From positions 1-53,208 of the forward strand of contig JAKSLE010000017.1 of the NCBI GenBank assembly GCA_024401365.1: a stretch of 53,208 nt of DNA, written 5' to 3'. Shown here in pieces: positions 15,254 through 23,604 of this stretch; position 1 is the stretch's first letter, and each line of letters starts with the position of its first letter. This stretch comes from Bacteroidales bacterium (GTDB taxonomy: Bacteria > Bacteroidota > Bacteroidia > Bacteroidales > Marinilabiliaceae). The notes under the pieces are model-generated. The model was not told the origin of the DNA. It worked only from the letters and a program-made list of their open reading frames with translations, and ran no database searches. A program made the translations under genes and the position numbers.

Positions 15254-16903
15254 TTATTTCATGAAATCGATGATGGCCTGAGTGGCGATAGCGTGGTTCT
15301 TGTACTCTGGGAAGCCATGCTTAGCGCCAGGGATGATGACCGACTTGCAGTTGGTGTATGCGTTCTGTGCCTTTTCGAGAGTGCCTCCTTTGCATACAGG
15401 ATCATCGTCGCCATAGACCATGAGGACGTTGCCGGTGTATTCAGGGAGCATCCCTAAGACATCCAGATCTTTTTGTACCTCGTAGTATTTGCGAGAAAGC
15501 TTCATGCCCATTACCTCCATTGGCTTATTGCCGTTTTTAGCGAACTGCTCGAGCATTTGAGGAGCCGTATCAGGGATCATGAGGGCTGGGTAGATGAGAA
15601 TTATGTTTTTGAACATGTCTGGATTGGCAGACGAAGTGATAGCAGCTACGAGGCCGCCCTGACTACAACCGAGGAGAGATACGTTATCCTTATCAACAAA
15701 ATCGAGGTTCTTGATAACGGCCGTTATATCCTCTACGTTGGACTTCTCTGTGAAGATAGTCATATCAGTTGTTTTTCCGTCACTCTTGCAATTGTTTCCG
15801 CCTCCGATGAAGTCGAAAATATAGCTAGCCACGCCATTCATAGCCATGCTGATCGCGAACTCCTTAGGTTCGCCGTGAGAGCTGTTGAAACCGTGAGCCA
15901 TGATGATGAGAGGCATAGGTTCTTTGACATTGTTTGGCAAGTAAAGTTCGCCCCATATATTCTCGCCGTTGCGGGTCTTGATATTCAGCTCCTCTGTACG
16001 ATAAGGTTCATTTACAGAGCCATTCTGCTCCTTGAAGTTTTTGGCCTTCATACGCCAGTCTGGGAAGCCTTCTAGGTTGTTGTTCAAGAAGACATCCTTG
16101 TGAGAGTCATCGCCCTTAAGTTGCCAGTTGAGCCAATATCTAGCCATGGTAGAATAGGTGCCGCCATACAACTCGTGGTACGTGCCACCGTGGCCAACGC
16201 GCAATTGGCTAGAGAATGCCACTGGCACGTGATTGATGCGATCATAATCCATCAAGGCGTTGTTGTATGCGATATCCGATTCGCCGCCGAGGATATATAG
16301 TACCGGGCCATGGACATTGTTTAGGTTCTCCTTTGAAGCACCAGCCATTTCTAGGTCACCCATACCAGTATTGAACATGATATAGGTCTTGATGCGAGGA
16401 TCGGCGCTATTAGCCATTGTCATTGCACCACCGCAACTCATGCCGGCGAAGCAGACATTATCCATATCTATTATACCCGAATATTCGCTATGTGAGTCGT
16501 TGGTTTTCTGTTCTGCCCAGTTGATGCCTCTGATCATCTCTATAGGCTCCACATGGTTATGTGGACGGTCGTTGATGCTATCCTGCAATTCGCCTACAGC
16601 TACAACGATATATCCATACGAAGCGATATCTGAGAGCATACGCCAGTGCTGAGCGTTGCAATCGGTACATGCACCATTAGCGAAAACCATGAGAGGGAGA
16701 GCTCGTCCTTCGGCATCGGTAGCAGCCTCCATGTCAAGAGGTCGGTAGATGGTAAGACCCGAGAGTGTGGAATCGGCTACGCCCACGGCCTTATATGGGC
16801 CTGAACCACCTTCGTCCAATGTCTTGGTCCTTGTAGTAGTGGAGATTTTGGTGCAGCCTACGGCTAAGAGCAAGCATGCGAGAGAGAGAAAAAATTTGTA
16901 CAT
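15254..16903 (-). CDS. Lipoprotein with two alpha/beta-hydrolase domains
   Basis: A 549-residue protein with a lipoprotein signal (LLLAVGC). The first half (about residues 60-270) is a PET-hydrolase/chlorophyllase-like domain with LPLMVFANGACTD, YGYIVVAVG and the nucleophile motif G-M-S-C-G-G. The second half (about 310-549) is a cinnamoyl-esterase-like domain with PLIIMAHGFNSSHGE, the nucleophile motif G-C-S-Q-G-G, DDDPVC holding the probable acid and AKHGFPE holding the catalytic His. Both domains therefore look active, so this may be a two-headed esterase acting on decorated glycans or lipids. No glycan-degradation gene is adjacent; the substrate is unknown. It is convergent with folA. Confidence 0.82.
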   Translation of the reverse strand: MYKFFLSLACLLLAVGCTKISTTTRTKTLDEGGSGPYKAVGVADSTLSGLTIYRPLDMEAATDAEGRALPLMVFANGACTDCNAQHWRMLSDIASYGYIVVAVGELQDSINDRPHNHVEPIEMIRGINWAEQKTNDSHSEYSGIIDMDNVCFAGMSCGGAMTMANSADPRIKTYIMFNTGMGDLEMAGASKENLNNVHGPVLYILGGESDIAYNNALMDYDRINHVPVAFSSQLRVGHGGTYHELYGGTYSTMARYWLNWQLKGDDSHKDVFLNNNLEGFPDWRMKAKNFKEQNGSVNEPYRTEELNIKTRNGENIWGELYLPNNVKEPMPLIIMAHGFNSSHGEPKEFAISMAMNGVASYIFDFIGGGNNCKSDGKTTDMTIFTEKSNVEDITAVIKNLDFVDKDNVSLLGCSQGGLVAAITSSANPDMFKNIILIYPALMIPDTAPQMLEQFAKNGNKPMEVMGMKLSRKYYEVQKDLDVLGMLPEYTGNVLMVYGDDDPVCKGGTLEKAQNAYTNCKSVIIPGAKHGFPEYKNHAIATQAIIDFMK

Positions 16904-17018
16904 GGTATTTTTGTAAAAATTATTGTGTTCAATCTGTAGTTATACGAAATAGCGCATTGTTTGTTGCTCTGGTCAGATGCTTTTTTATCAGGTGTTCGTT
17001 TGATTTACAACAAATTGT

Positions 17019-17026
17019 TATCTTTG
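17019..17026 (+). promoter_or_regulatory. -7 promoter element of hisG
   Basis: TATCTTTG followed by CAC, the most common form of the Bacteroidota -7 element. TTCG lies about 20 bp upstream as a weak -33 box. The leader to the hisG start is about 75 bases. Confidence 0.6.
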
Positions 17027-17110
17027 CACTTGAAAACGCCTACAAACAGATACTGAGGGGGCGGTAATGAAGTAAGAATTGCACGAGAATACAGAGCAAA
17101 ATAAAAGAAT

Positions 17111-17977
17111 ATGAATCTCAGAATAGCTGTACAGACAAAAGGTCGCCTCTTTGAGGAGACGATGACAATGCTTTCGGAGTCGAGCATCAAGGTAGAGTCA
17201 AGCAAGAGAACTCTCCTTGTGCCAGCAAAGAACTTTCCAGTGGAGATACTCTATCTTCGCGATGATGATATACCACAAGCTGTAGCAAGCGGAATCGCGG
17301 ATGTAGGTATTGTAGGCGAGAATGAATATGAGGAGCGTCAGGAAGATGCTGAGATTATCAAGCGTCTGGATTTCTCAAAGTGTCGTCTTTCGTTGGCTAT
17401 TCCAGAGATAAAGATGCCTGACTATATAGCGCAAGGTCTCAAGTGGTTCAATGGCAAGAAGATAGCTACAAGTTACCCTGGCATATTGAAGAAGTTCTTG
17501 ACAAAGAACAACCTTTCGGCAGAGATACATGTTATCACGGGATCGGTAGAGATTGCTCCAGGCATTGGTTTGGCCGATTGTATCTTTGATATTGTAAGTT
17601 CTGGTTCTACATTAGTATCAAACAATCTCAAAGAGGTTGAGGTAGTAATGAAGAGTGAGGCTGTATTGATTGGCAATAAGGGTCTTTCGGCAGAGAAGAA
17701 GGCCATATTGGACGAGATATTGTTCCGTTTCGACTCGTACAAGAATGCCGAGGGCAAGAAGTACATAGTACTCAATATACCTACGGCCAAGATAAAGGAG
17801 GCAAGCGAGATACTCCCAGGCATGAAGGCACCAACGATTACACCATTGGAGACAGCAGGGTGGTCGTCGCTTGCATCGGTACTTGAAGAGAAGCACTTCT
17901 GGGAGATCATAGGCAAGCTCAAGCAGTTGGGCGCTGAAGGTATCTTGGTAATGCCTATCGAGAAGATGATATTGTAA
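17111..17977 (+). CDS. hisG: ATP phosphoribosyltransferase, long form
   Basis: Catalyses the first step of histidine synthesis, joining ATP and PRPP. The 288-residue length is that of the long HisG form with a C-terminal PII-like regulatory domain that binds histidine. Motifs: RIAVQTKGRLFEETMTML at the N-terminus, GIADVGIVGENEYEE, KKIATSYPGILKKFL, and ITGSVEIAPGIGLADCIFDIVSSGSTL (read in parts), which holds the PRPP loop. The last 75 residues (KYIVLNIPTAKI, MKAPTITPLETAGW, GILVMPIEKMIL) are the regulatory domain. It is alone here: hisDCB lie 13 kb away on the other strand. A terminator follows at 18002. Confidence 0.95.
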   Translation: MNLRIAVQTKGRLFEETMTMLSESSIKVESSKRTLLVPAKNFPVEILYLRDDDIPQAVASGIADVGIVGENEYEERQEDAEIIKRLDFSKCRLSLAIPEIKMPDYIAQGLKWFNGKKIATSYPGILKKFLTKNNLSAEIHVITGSVEIAPGIGLADCIFDIVSSGSTLVSNNLKEVEVVMKSEAVLIGNKGLSAEKKAILDEILFRFDSYKNAEGKKYIVLNIPTAKIKEASEILPGMKAPTITPLETAGWSSLASVLEEKHFWEIIGKLKQLGAEGILVMPIEKMIL

Positions 17978-18001
17978 GAGATATTTTCGAGCTAGATATA
18001 C

Positions 18002-18038
18002 AACAGACTTCTGATGGTATCATTGGGAGTCTGTTTTG
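18002..18038 (+). terminator. Terminator after hisG
   Basis: AACAGACT (18002-18009) pairs with AGTCTGTT (18028-18035), with partial pairing inside the loop, followed by TTTGTTT. It separates hisG from the dgt promoter. Confidence 0.65.
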
Positions 18039-18064
18039 TTTCCAATCCGAATAGGAATAGTTGT

Positions 18065-18072
18065 TATATTTG
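18065..18072 (+). promoter_or_regulatory. -7 promoter element of dgt, implying a very short leader
   Basis: TATATTTG followed by CAC ends only 7 bp before the ATG at 18080. Transcription should begin at or beside the start codon, so the mRNA may be nearly leaderless. A TTTC lies 22 bp upstream of the element. The position excludes the longer frame beginning at 18014. Confidence 0.55.
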
Positions 18073-18079
18073 CACTATT

Positions 18080-19390
18080 ATGAAGTGGAGTGAGTTGTTG
18101 ATTACCCGTCGCACGGGACAGTCGGGTGACAGAAAGATACAGAACAGGACCGAATTTCAGCGAGATTATGATCGTATGATATTCTCTCCTGCGTTTCGTC
18201 GTCTACAGAACAAGACGCAAGTGTTTCCGTTGCCGGGGAGTGTCTTTGTTCATAATCGTCTGACACACTCGCTGGAGGTAGCCAGTGTGGGCAGGTCGTT
18301 GGGCAACAATATCAGTCGCCGCCTCATAGAGAGCAAAGAGGCCGACGAAGAGTTGGCTAGTGAGTTGGGCTCTATAGTAGCCACTGCTTGTCTGGCGCAC
18401 GACTTAGGTAATCCTCCTTTTGGCCATTCGGGAGAGAAAGCCATATCGCACTATTTTCAGTATGGCAGGGGAGCTGAGATAATAGAAGACAGTGACATGA
18501 CCGATGTGCAGAAGCAAGATCTGCTCAATTTTGATGGTAATGCCAATACATTCAGATTGCTTTCACATACGTTCAGGGGAAGACGAGAAGGAGGCTTGGC
18601 GCTTACCTACCCATCGGTTGCTAGTATAATCAAATATCCGAGATCGTCAGAAGGTGTCAAGAAGTTTGCCTATTTCCAGCAGGACAAGTCGACCTTCGAG
18701 AGCATAATGCAGCAGCTCAACATACCAAAGAAAGAAGACGGGACATACTGTAGGTATCCCCTTGTGTACTTAGTAGAAGCGGCTGACGATATATGCTACC
18801 AGTTGATGGATCTTGAAGACGCCTGCAGGAGGGGAATATTATCGTACGAGCAGACCTGCGAACTGTTTTACGGATTCTTTGATAATGAGCAAGACAAGTG
18901 GTTCTGGGATAATAAGGTTTTTATTTACGAACAGGTAACCGACTTGCATGAGAGGATATCCTATCTGCGCTCTGTCTCGATAGGTAAGTTGGTGGGTTGT
19001 GCTACAGATATATTCTGGAACAACAGAGAGATAATACTTGAGGGCAAGTTTGAAGGCTCGTTGCTAAAGTATCTGCCCGAGGTTCAGAACAAAGCACTTA
19101 AGACTATCGCCTCTTTGGCGGTAGAGAAGATATACAGGCATCCGAGTGTGATGGAAGTTGAGATATCGGGATTCAAGATTATCTCGACCCTGTTAGATAA
19201 GTTCCTTGAGGCATTGATGTACCCCAACAGATATTACTCGGGGTTGCTGATGCCATTTGTTCCTGAGCAGTTCCGTCCGGAAGAAGATGCGACTGTATAT
19301 GATAAGGCGATGGCAGCAGTAGACATTGTTTCGGGCATGACTGATATTTATGCATTGGACATTTACAAGAAGATAAAAGGAGATATATGA
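18080..19390 (+). CDS. dgt: Deoxyguanosinetriphosphate triphosphohydrolase (HD family)
   Basis: Cleaves dGTP, or dNTPs generally, to the deoxynucleoside and tripolyphosphate. The 436 residues from MKWSELL show the family start RDYDRMIFSPAFRRLQNKTQVFPL, read in parts, then HNRLTHSLEVASVGR and CLAHDLGNPPFGHSGE, the HD metal site, and YLVEAADDICYQLMDLEDA. The annotated frame could reach 18014, but those residues are encoded across the hisG terminator and the -7 element. The stop overlaps the ispF start (ATGA), so the two are translationally coupled. Confidence 0.93.
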   Translation: MKWSELLITRRTGQSGDRKIQNRTEFQRDYDRMIFSPAFRRLQNKTQVFPLPGSVFVHNRLTHSLEVASVGRSLGNNISRRLIESKEADEELASELGSIVATACLAHDLGNPPFGHSGEKAISHYFQYGRGAEIIEDSDMTDVQKQDLLNFDGNANTFRLLSHTFRGRREGGLALTYPSVASIIKYPRSSEGVKKFAYFQQDKSTFESIMQQLNIPKKEDGTYCRYPLVYLVEAADDICYQLMDLEDACRRGILSYEQTCELFYGFFDNEQDKWFWDNKVFIYEQVTDLHERISYLRSVSIGKLVGCATDIFWNNREIILEGKFEGSLLKYLPEVQNKALKTIASLAVEKIYRHPSVMEVEISGFKIISTLLDKFLEALMYPNRYYSGLLMPFVPEQFRPEEDATVYDKAMAAVDIVSGMTDIYALDIYKKIKGDI

Positions 19391-19869
19391 TGGATATAAG
19401 AGTAGGTTATGGCTATGATGTTCACCGACTGGAGCCTGGGTTGGAACTTTGGATAGGAGGCATAAAGATAGAGTGGGAGAAAGGGTGGGTTGCCCATTCG
19501 GACGGCGACGTGCTTATACACGCTATTTGCGATGCATTGTTGGGTGCCGCCAATATGCGAGACATAGGGTATCATTTTCCCGACAATAGTTCGGAATTTG
19601 AGAAGATTGATTCCAAGATCCTCTTGAAGCGTACGGTGGAGATTATAGCCACTAAAGGATACAGGGTATCGAATATTGACTCCACGATAGCTATGCAGAG
19701 ACCCAAACTCAAGGATCGTATTCCCGAGATGAGTGAGACTTTGGCGAAGGTAATAGGCATAGATGCAGACAGAGTATCGATAAAAGCTACTACGACTGAG
19801 AAACTCAGTTTTGAGGGCGATGGTACCGGCGCATCGGCATACGCTACAGTATTGATAATTAAAGATTAA
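19387..19869 (+). CDS. ispF: 2-C-methyl-D-erythritol 2,4-cyclodiphosphate synthase
   Basis: The MEP-pathway enzyme that cyclises CDP-methylerythritol phosphate, towards isoprenoid precursors. The 160-residue length is typical. The metal site is GYDVHRL (Asp, His), with HSDGDVLIHAICDALLGAANMRDIG, read in parts, then FPD, and the C-terminal signature ATTTEKLSFEGDGTGASAYA, read in parts. Two ATG codons overlap the dgt stop (19387 and 19390); either could be used. Confidence 0.95.
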   Translation: MMDIRVGYGYDVHRLEPGLELWIGGIKIEWEKGWVAHSDGDVLIHAICDALLGAANMRDIGYHFPDNSSEFEKIDSKILLKRTVEIIATKGYRVSNIDSTIAMQRPKLKDRIPEMSETLAKVIGIDADRVSIKATTTEKLSFEGDGTGASAYATVLIIKD

Positions 19870-19873
19870 GACG

Positions 19874-20914
19874 ATGAAAAAAGGAGATAAGGTACGTTTC
19901 CTGAATGCGGTAGGAGGCGGTATCATAACACATATAGAGGGGGCGACCGTTTATGTAGAAGACGAAGACGGCTTTGAAATACCCACTCCAGCCAATGAGG
20001 TAGTGGTAGTTAATGAAGAGAAAAGTGCCCCTCAGTCACAATCGGCTCGTACCTATTTTACGGAGACTCCGAAGAAAGTAGAGCCTGTCAAAGAAGTAAT
20101 CACCACTATACGTGAGACAGAAAGCGGTGTGCAGTCGAGTGATGAGCCACACATAGTACTCTCGTTTCTGAAGGCAGACAAGGGCAATTCGGGCGATTTG
20201 GAGCTTTATGTTGTGAATGATTCACCGGTATATGCCTACTTTACCATTGGTCAGGTGTCAGAAGACGGCAGAAGGTCGGAGCCTATCTATCATGACGAGT
20301 TGATACCACATCAGAAAGAACTTATCGGTCGTTTCAATCCTCAGAGGATAGACAACAGACTGTGGCAATGTCAGGCGTTGTTGTATCATCCTACGGCCAC
20401 ATACAAGCCATACGCTCCTATTAGCAGAGATATCCGCATTAAGTCGGTAAGATTCTTCAAGGACAATTCGTTTGTAGAGAACGATTACTTTGACGATAAG
20501 GCGGTTTCGTACGATATTACATCCGATGAGCTAGAGATACAGATAGAGAAGTTGACTGAGCACGATATGCACGCTGTAATCTCGGAAAAAGAGAGGAAAG
20601 AGCAGCAGAAGCAGTCGAAGAAGAGCATCAGCGATATATTAGAAGTAGATCTGCACATAGAGCAGATACTAGAGAGTACAGCGGGGATGTCTAATGGGGA
20701 GATAGTGCAAGTGCAACTTGCCCGTTTTGAGCATGTGATGCAAGAGAATATTGATCGCAAGGGACAACGCATTGCCTTTATTCACGGAGTAGGCAATGGG
20801 AGACTCAAGACCGAAGTGATAAAATTGCTGGAAAGAAGATACAAGAAAGCACAATATCAAGACGCTTCATTCAGGGAATATGGGTATGGAGCTACGCTAG
20901 TAACTATCAGATAA
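19874..20914 (+). CDS. DUF2027 and Smr domain protein (MutS2-like Smr)
   Basis: A 346-residue cytoplasmic protein. The N-terminus (KKGDKVRFLNAVGGGIITHI) is the small DUF2027 beta domain seen in Bacteroidota. The middle (residues 95-220) is a beta-rich domain with PHIVLSFLKAD and QKELIGRF. The last 85 residues are an Smr domain: VDLHIEQIL (the conserved DLH), IAFIHGVGNGRLK (the H-G-x-G motif) and EYGYGATLVTIR. Smr domains nick branched DNA or bind RNA and ribosomes; the role of this family is not settled. It follows ispF by 4 bp and ends at a bidirectional terminator. Confidence 0.9.
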   Translation: MKKGDKVRFLNAVGGGIITHIEGATVYVEDEDGFEIPTPANEVVVVNEEKSAPQSQSARTYFTETPKKVEPVKEVITTIRETESGVQSSDEPHIVLSFLKADKGNSGDLELYVVNDSPVYAYFTIGQVSEDGRRSEPIYHDELIPHQKELIGRFNPQRIDNRLWQCQALLYHPTATYKPYAPISRDIRIKSVRFFKDNSFVENDYFDDKAVSYDITSDELEIQIEKLTEHDMHAVISEKERKEQQKQSKKSISDILEVDLHIEQILESTAGMSNGEIVQVQLARFEHVMQENIDRKGQRIAFIHGVGNGRLKTEVIKLLERRYKKAQYQDASFREYGYGATLVTIR

Positions 20915-20918
20915 AAAG

Positions 20919-20950
20919 AAGAGGCATTACCAATATTGATAATGCCTCTT
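20919..20950. terminator. Bidirectional terminator between convergent genes
   Basis: AAGAGGCATTA (20919-20929) pairs perfectly with TAATGCCTCTT (20940-20950). T runs flank it on both strands, so it can end both the Smr-gene transcript and the convergent minus-strand transcript. Confidence 0.8.
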
Positions 20951-20969
20951 TTTATGTTGCAGATGAATT

Positions 20970-21833
20970 TTACTGTTTGCTCATCTTCTTGAGATCCTTT
21001 GCTGTGAGAGCATCCGGAGTTTTTTTATTGACCATGTGCCAATCGAAGTAGTAGATTTCGTCATCATCGGCACCGATAATCATGTTATAGCAGCGAGTCT
21101 CCATCTTATTGTTGCCTGGGCCAACCTTGTGGAGGAATACTACATCTTTCTCCTTGTTCTCGATAGCCTTAGTAACCTCGGCCTCTGTCACGAACTTAAA
21201 CTTGTGTGCGTAAGCCTTTGAGAATGCTGCCTCGGAGCGTAATTCCTTCTCTACGTCCTCTTTTACTACGTACAAGGTCTTGAACTTCAAGGTCTTGATA
21301 TTCTTGTTGTAGTAGAGCAAAGGAGTCTTGGAAATCAATTTAGGATTCTGCTTCATCAACTCCACATGCTTGAGGATGAATCGTACGAACGACGCCATCT
21401 TGTATGTATAGTCTACGTCTGACCTGTTGGAATAAGCCAACGGGATAGAGATGAGGTCGGGGAGATTGTTAACCTTCTTTGTCTTTTCCTTACCCATCAA
21501 GAGAGATAGGTAGATATACTTAGCCTTTGTTTTGTCCTCTGGGTATGTTACAGTGGTTGTAAGGAGGAACGAATACGAAGGATCGGACATCTTAGTAGGA
21601 AAACTCTTGTTAGCAAGAAATTCGTACTCTGTAGGAGTCCATTCAGCCTTCATTACACTCTTGATTTTAGAGTTGAAGTCGCTCATCATATTATCGTCAA
21701 GGACTACGATTGTCTTAGTGTCGTTGAACGCGTCGTAATCGGCCGAAGTAGGTACCGAGTTCTGTGCGTTGGCAGACAACCCGCAAAGCATGCTGCAGCC
21801 GATAGTAGCTAATAAACCTTTGAATATTTTCAT
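20970..21833 (-). CDS. Secreted protein of unknown function, 287 residues
   Basis: The start MKIFKGLLATIGCSMLCGLSANA gives a clean signal peptide ending in SANA-Q; the longer frame to 21875 would begin ahead of the likely transcription start (near-consensus AACCTTTG at 21884-21877). The mature protein is Lys-rich and mixed alpha/beta: TKTIVVLDDNMMSDFNSKIK (read in part), YSFLLTTTVTYPEDKTKAKYIYLSLLMG (read in parts) and KDVVFLHKVGPG, with a C-terminal MIIGADDDEIYYFDWHMV. I recognise it as a type of conserved secreted protein found in Bacteroidales but know no function. It is probably periplasmic. Confidence 0.75.
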   Translation of the reverse strand: MKIFKGLLATIGCSMLCGLSANAQNSVPTSADYDAFNDTKTIVVLDDNMMSDFNSKIKSVMKAEWTPTEYEFLANKSFPTKMSDPSYSFLLTTTVTYPEDKTKAKYIYLSLLMGKEKTKKVNNLPDLISIPLAYSNRSDVDYTYKMASFVRFILKHVELMKQNPKLISKTPLLYYNKNIKTLKFKTLYVVKEDVEKELRSEAAFSKAYAHKFKFVTEAEVTKAIENKEKDVVFLHKVGPGNNKMETRCYNMIIGADDDEIYYFDWHMVNKKTPDALTAKDLKKMSKQ

Positions 21834-21890
21834 GTTGTTCAATTTTTGTTCGTGATGTGTTACGTTAAACCCCATACAAAGGTTGTGCCA

Positions 21891-22841
21891 TTAACCTATA
21901 GCTACGTTTATAGAAGTATCGGGCATTCTCCATGCGTTGAGGTTGTCTCCGTCAAAGATTATTTCAATACGACCTACGCATAGGCCACCGTAACCTGCCT
22001 GGTTGACGATTATTTCCTTTCCGTTGGCATTGGCATAATACTCCGGTTTAGTGAGGAATGTATGTGTATGGCCGCCAAGGATGAGGTCGATATCGGTAGA
22101 CGCTCCAGCCAGATGGACGTCATCCACATGGGTAGTCATGATGTGACCGAGATGCGTAAGGGCGATGACGAAATCGCATTTCTCGACATTCTTCAAGTAA
22201 GCCGCAGTTTCATTGCCCACTGCGATAGGGTCATTGTATATAGTTCCGTCTGTATTTCTTGGGGAGATAAGTCCATCTATCTTGACGCCTAACCCTAGTA
22301 CGCCTATTCGTTTGCCTGCTCGTTCGAATATCTGGTATGACTTGACGGTCTGTAAGGCTCTCTCGTTTGTAAAGGTATAGTTGGAGCAGATAAATGGGAA
22401 ATTTGCCTCCCGCATTCTATCAACGAGAGCGTTGAGCCCGTTATCGAACTCATGGTTACCGATCGTAACTGCATCGACACCCATTTTGTTCATCAGCTCT
22501 ATTTCCACCTTACCCTTGTATAGGTTGAAATAGGGTGTTCCCTGGAACATATCTCCACACTCGAATACTAGCATATTCTCCTTGCCCACGCTCTCTTGGG
22601 TGTGCCTGATAAGCGATGCTCTGCGGGCATAACCACCCATGTCTGGAAATTTAGGGTCGTTTATGGGGAAAGGGTCTATATGGCTATGGACATCATTGCA
22701 ATGAAGGATGGTAAGATGGGCACTGTTGTCGGCTATGACCTTAGCCGAGTTGCCCGCTTTATTGGCGAGAGCCGATAGTGGATTAAGGGCCAAGGCCAAA
22801 CTGCCTAACGCTATATTTTTCAGAAATTCCCTTCTTTCCAT
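21891..22841 (-). CDS. 5'-nucleotidase N-terminal metallophosphatase subunit (UshA-like)
   Basis: A 316-residue exported calcineurin-like phosphatase corresponding to the catalytic half of UshA-type 5'-nucleotidases. The N-terminus MERREFLKNIALGSLALAL has twin arginines followed by a hydrophobic segment, so export by Tat is possible. Metal motifs: LTILHCNDVHSHIDPF (D-x-H), FECGDMFQGTPYF, TIGNHEFDNG and LTHLGH, then ILGGHTHTF. The substrate-binding C-terminal half is encoded by the separate gene just upstream, 6 bp away. Together they would hydrolyse nucleotides in the periplasm. Confidence 0.88.
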   Translation of the reverse strand: MERREFLKNIALGSLALALNPLSALANKAGNSAKVIADNSAHLTILHCNDVHSHIDPFPINDPKFPDMGGYARRASLIRHTQESVGKENMLVFECGDMFQGTPYFNLYKGKVEIELMNKMGVDAVTIGNHEFDNGLNALVDRMREANFPFICSNYTFTNERALQTVKSYQIFERAGKRIGVLGLGVKIDGLISPRNTDGTIYNDPIAVGNETAAYLKNVEKCDFVIALTHLGHIMTTHVDDVHLAGASTDIDLILGGHTHTFLTKPEYYANANGKEIIVNQAGYGGLCVGRIEIIFDGDNLNAWRMPDTSINVAIG

Positions 22842-22847
22842 GATGTC

Positions 22848-23600
22848 CTAGTATTGAGATCTAATCAAAGTAATACGTTCGTCCATAGGGGGAACAATAT
22901 CTTTGCCCTGAGCTGAGATGCTTTCAATGTAATTGGTCAACACCTCTCTGAAGAGTCGCCCTGAAGCTACTACAGGAATATTTGTAAGGCACTTGAATTG
23001 GTCGCCACCAGTAGCGAGATAGTCGACTGTTATCAGAGTGTACATTTTATCCTTATCAATCAGTTCTTCGTGAACTTTGATTCTTTTGGCTGTACCATCC
23101 TCCAGTCTGAACGACCAACCTGCAATAGCTTCGCCACCACGGGAAGCTATATGATAGGCTACGTCACGAAGTTGACGAGGTGTCAATACCATCATCACAA
23201 CCTTGTTTTCGAAAGGAGCTATCTCGTAAATGTTTCTTACCGTTATTTCGCCCTCTCTGAGATCAGCACGTATTCCGCCTGCGTTAGAGAGCGTTACAAT
23301 AGGATGGTTCAACCCTTTGTCTTTTGCCATTTTTATGCCCTCAAACATCAAGGCATCGGCAACAAAGCGCATAAGAGGCGATTCGGGACGTCGGCTTATC
23401 ATAGTCTCTGTACATTGACCCAAGTGCCTGCCCATGCAGGCTGTTAAGCTATCGGAGTATACGCGCACAATGCTGTCGATAGTAGCATCAAAAGCTACGT
23501 GTGTGCCCATAGCGATATTTCTTGCACTGTTTATTGTCTGTCCGTTAGTAGTAGTACAAGTAAGAAGTGTTAGAACTATAATATATATATACTTGAGCAT
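22848..23600 (-). CDS. 5'-nucleotidase C-terminal domain protein
   Basis: A 250-residue protein with a signal peptide (IYIIVLTLLTCTTTNGQ). It holds only the substrate-specificity domain of 5'-nucleotidases: ESPLMRFVADAL, TLSNAGGIRADLREGEITVRNIYEIAPFEN (read in parts), VVMMVLTPRQLRDV and LATGGDQF with TLITVDY. The Asn and Arg of SNAGGIR and the aromatic of the PFEN strand are normal substrate contacts. It is transcribed before the catalytic half, the reverse of the order in the single-chain enzyme, and starts 4 bp after the peptidase gene. Confidence 0.88.
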   Translation of the reverse strand: MLKYIYIIVLTLLTCTTTNGQTINSARNIAMGTHVAFDATIDSIVRVYSDSLTACMGRHLGQCTETMISRRPESPLMRFVADALMFEGIKMAKDKGLNHPIVTLSNAGGIRADLREGEITVRNIYEIAPFENKVVMMVLTPRQLRDVAYHIASRGGEAIAGWSFRLEDGTAKRIKVHEELIDKDKMYTLITVDYLATGGDQFKCLTNIPVVASGRLFREVLTNYIESISAQGKDIVPPMDERITLIRSQY

Positions 23601-23604
23601 GCGA

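Noticed and set aside
17067-17075. Minimal upstream reading frame (Met-Lys-stop) in the hisG leader, after a GAGGGGGCGG stretch
   Set aside because: Two codons only and no His codons, so there is no support for attenuation.
18014-18079. Longer N-terminus for dgt
   Set aside because: Encoded across the hisG terminator and the -7 promoter element; the family start fits the ATG at 18080.
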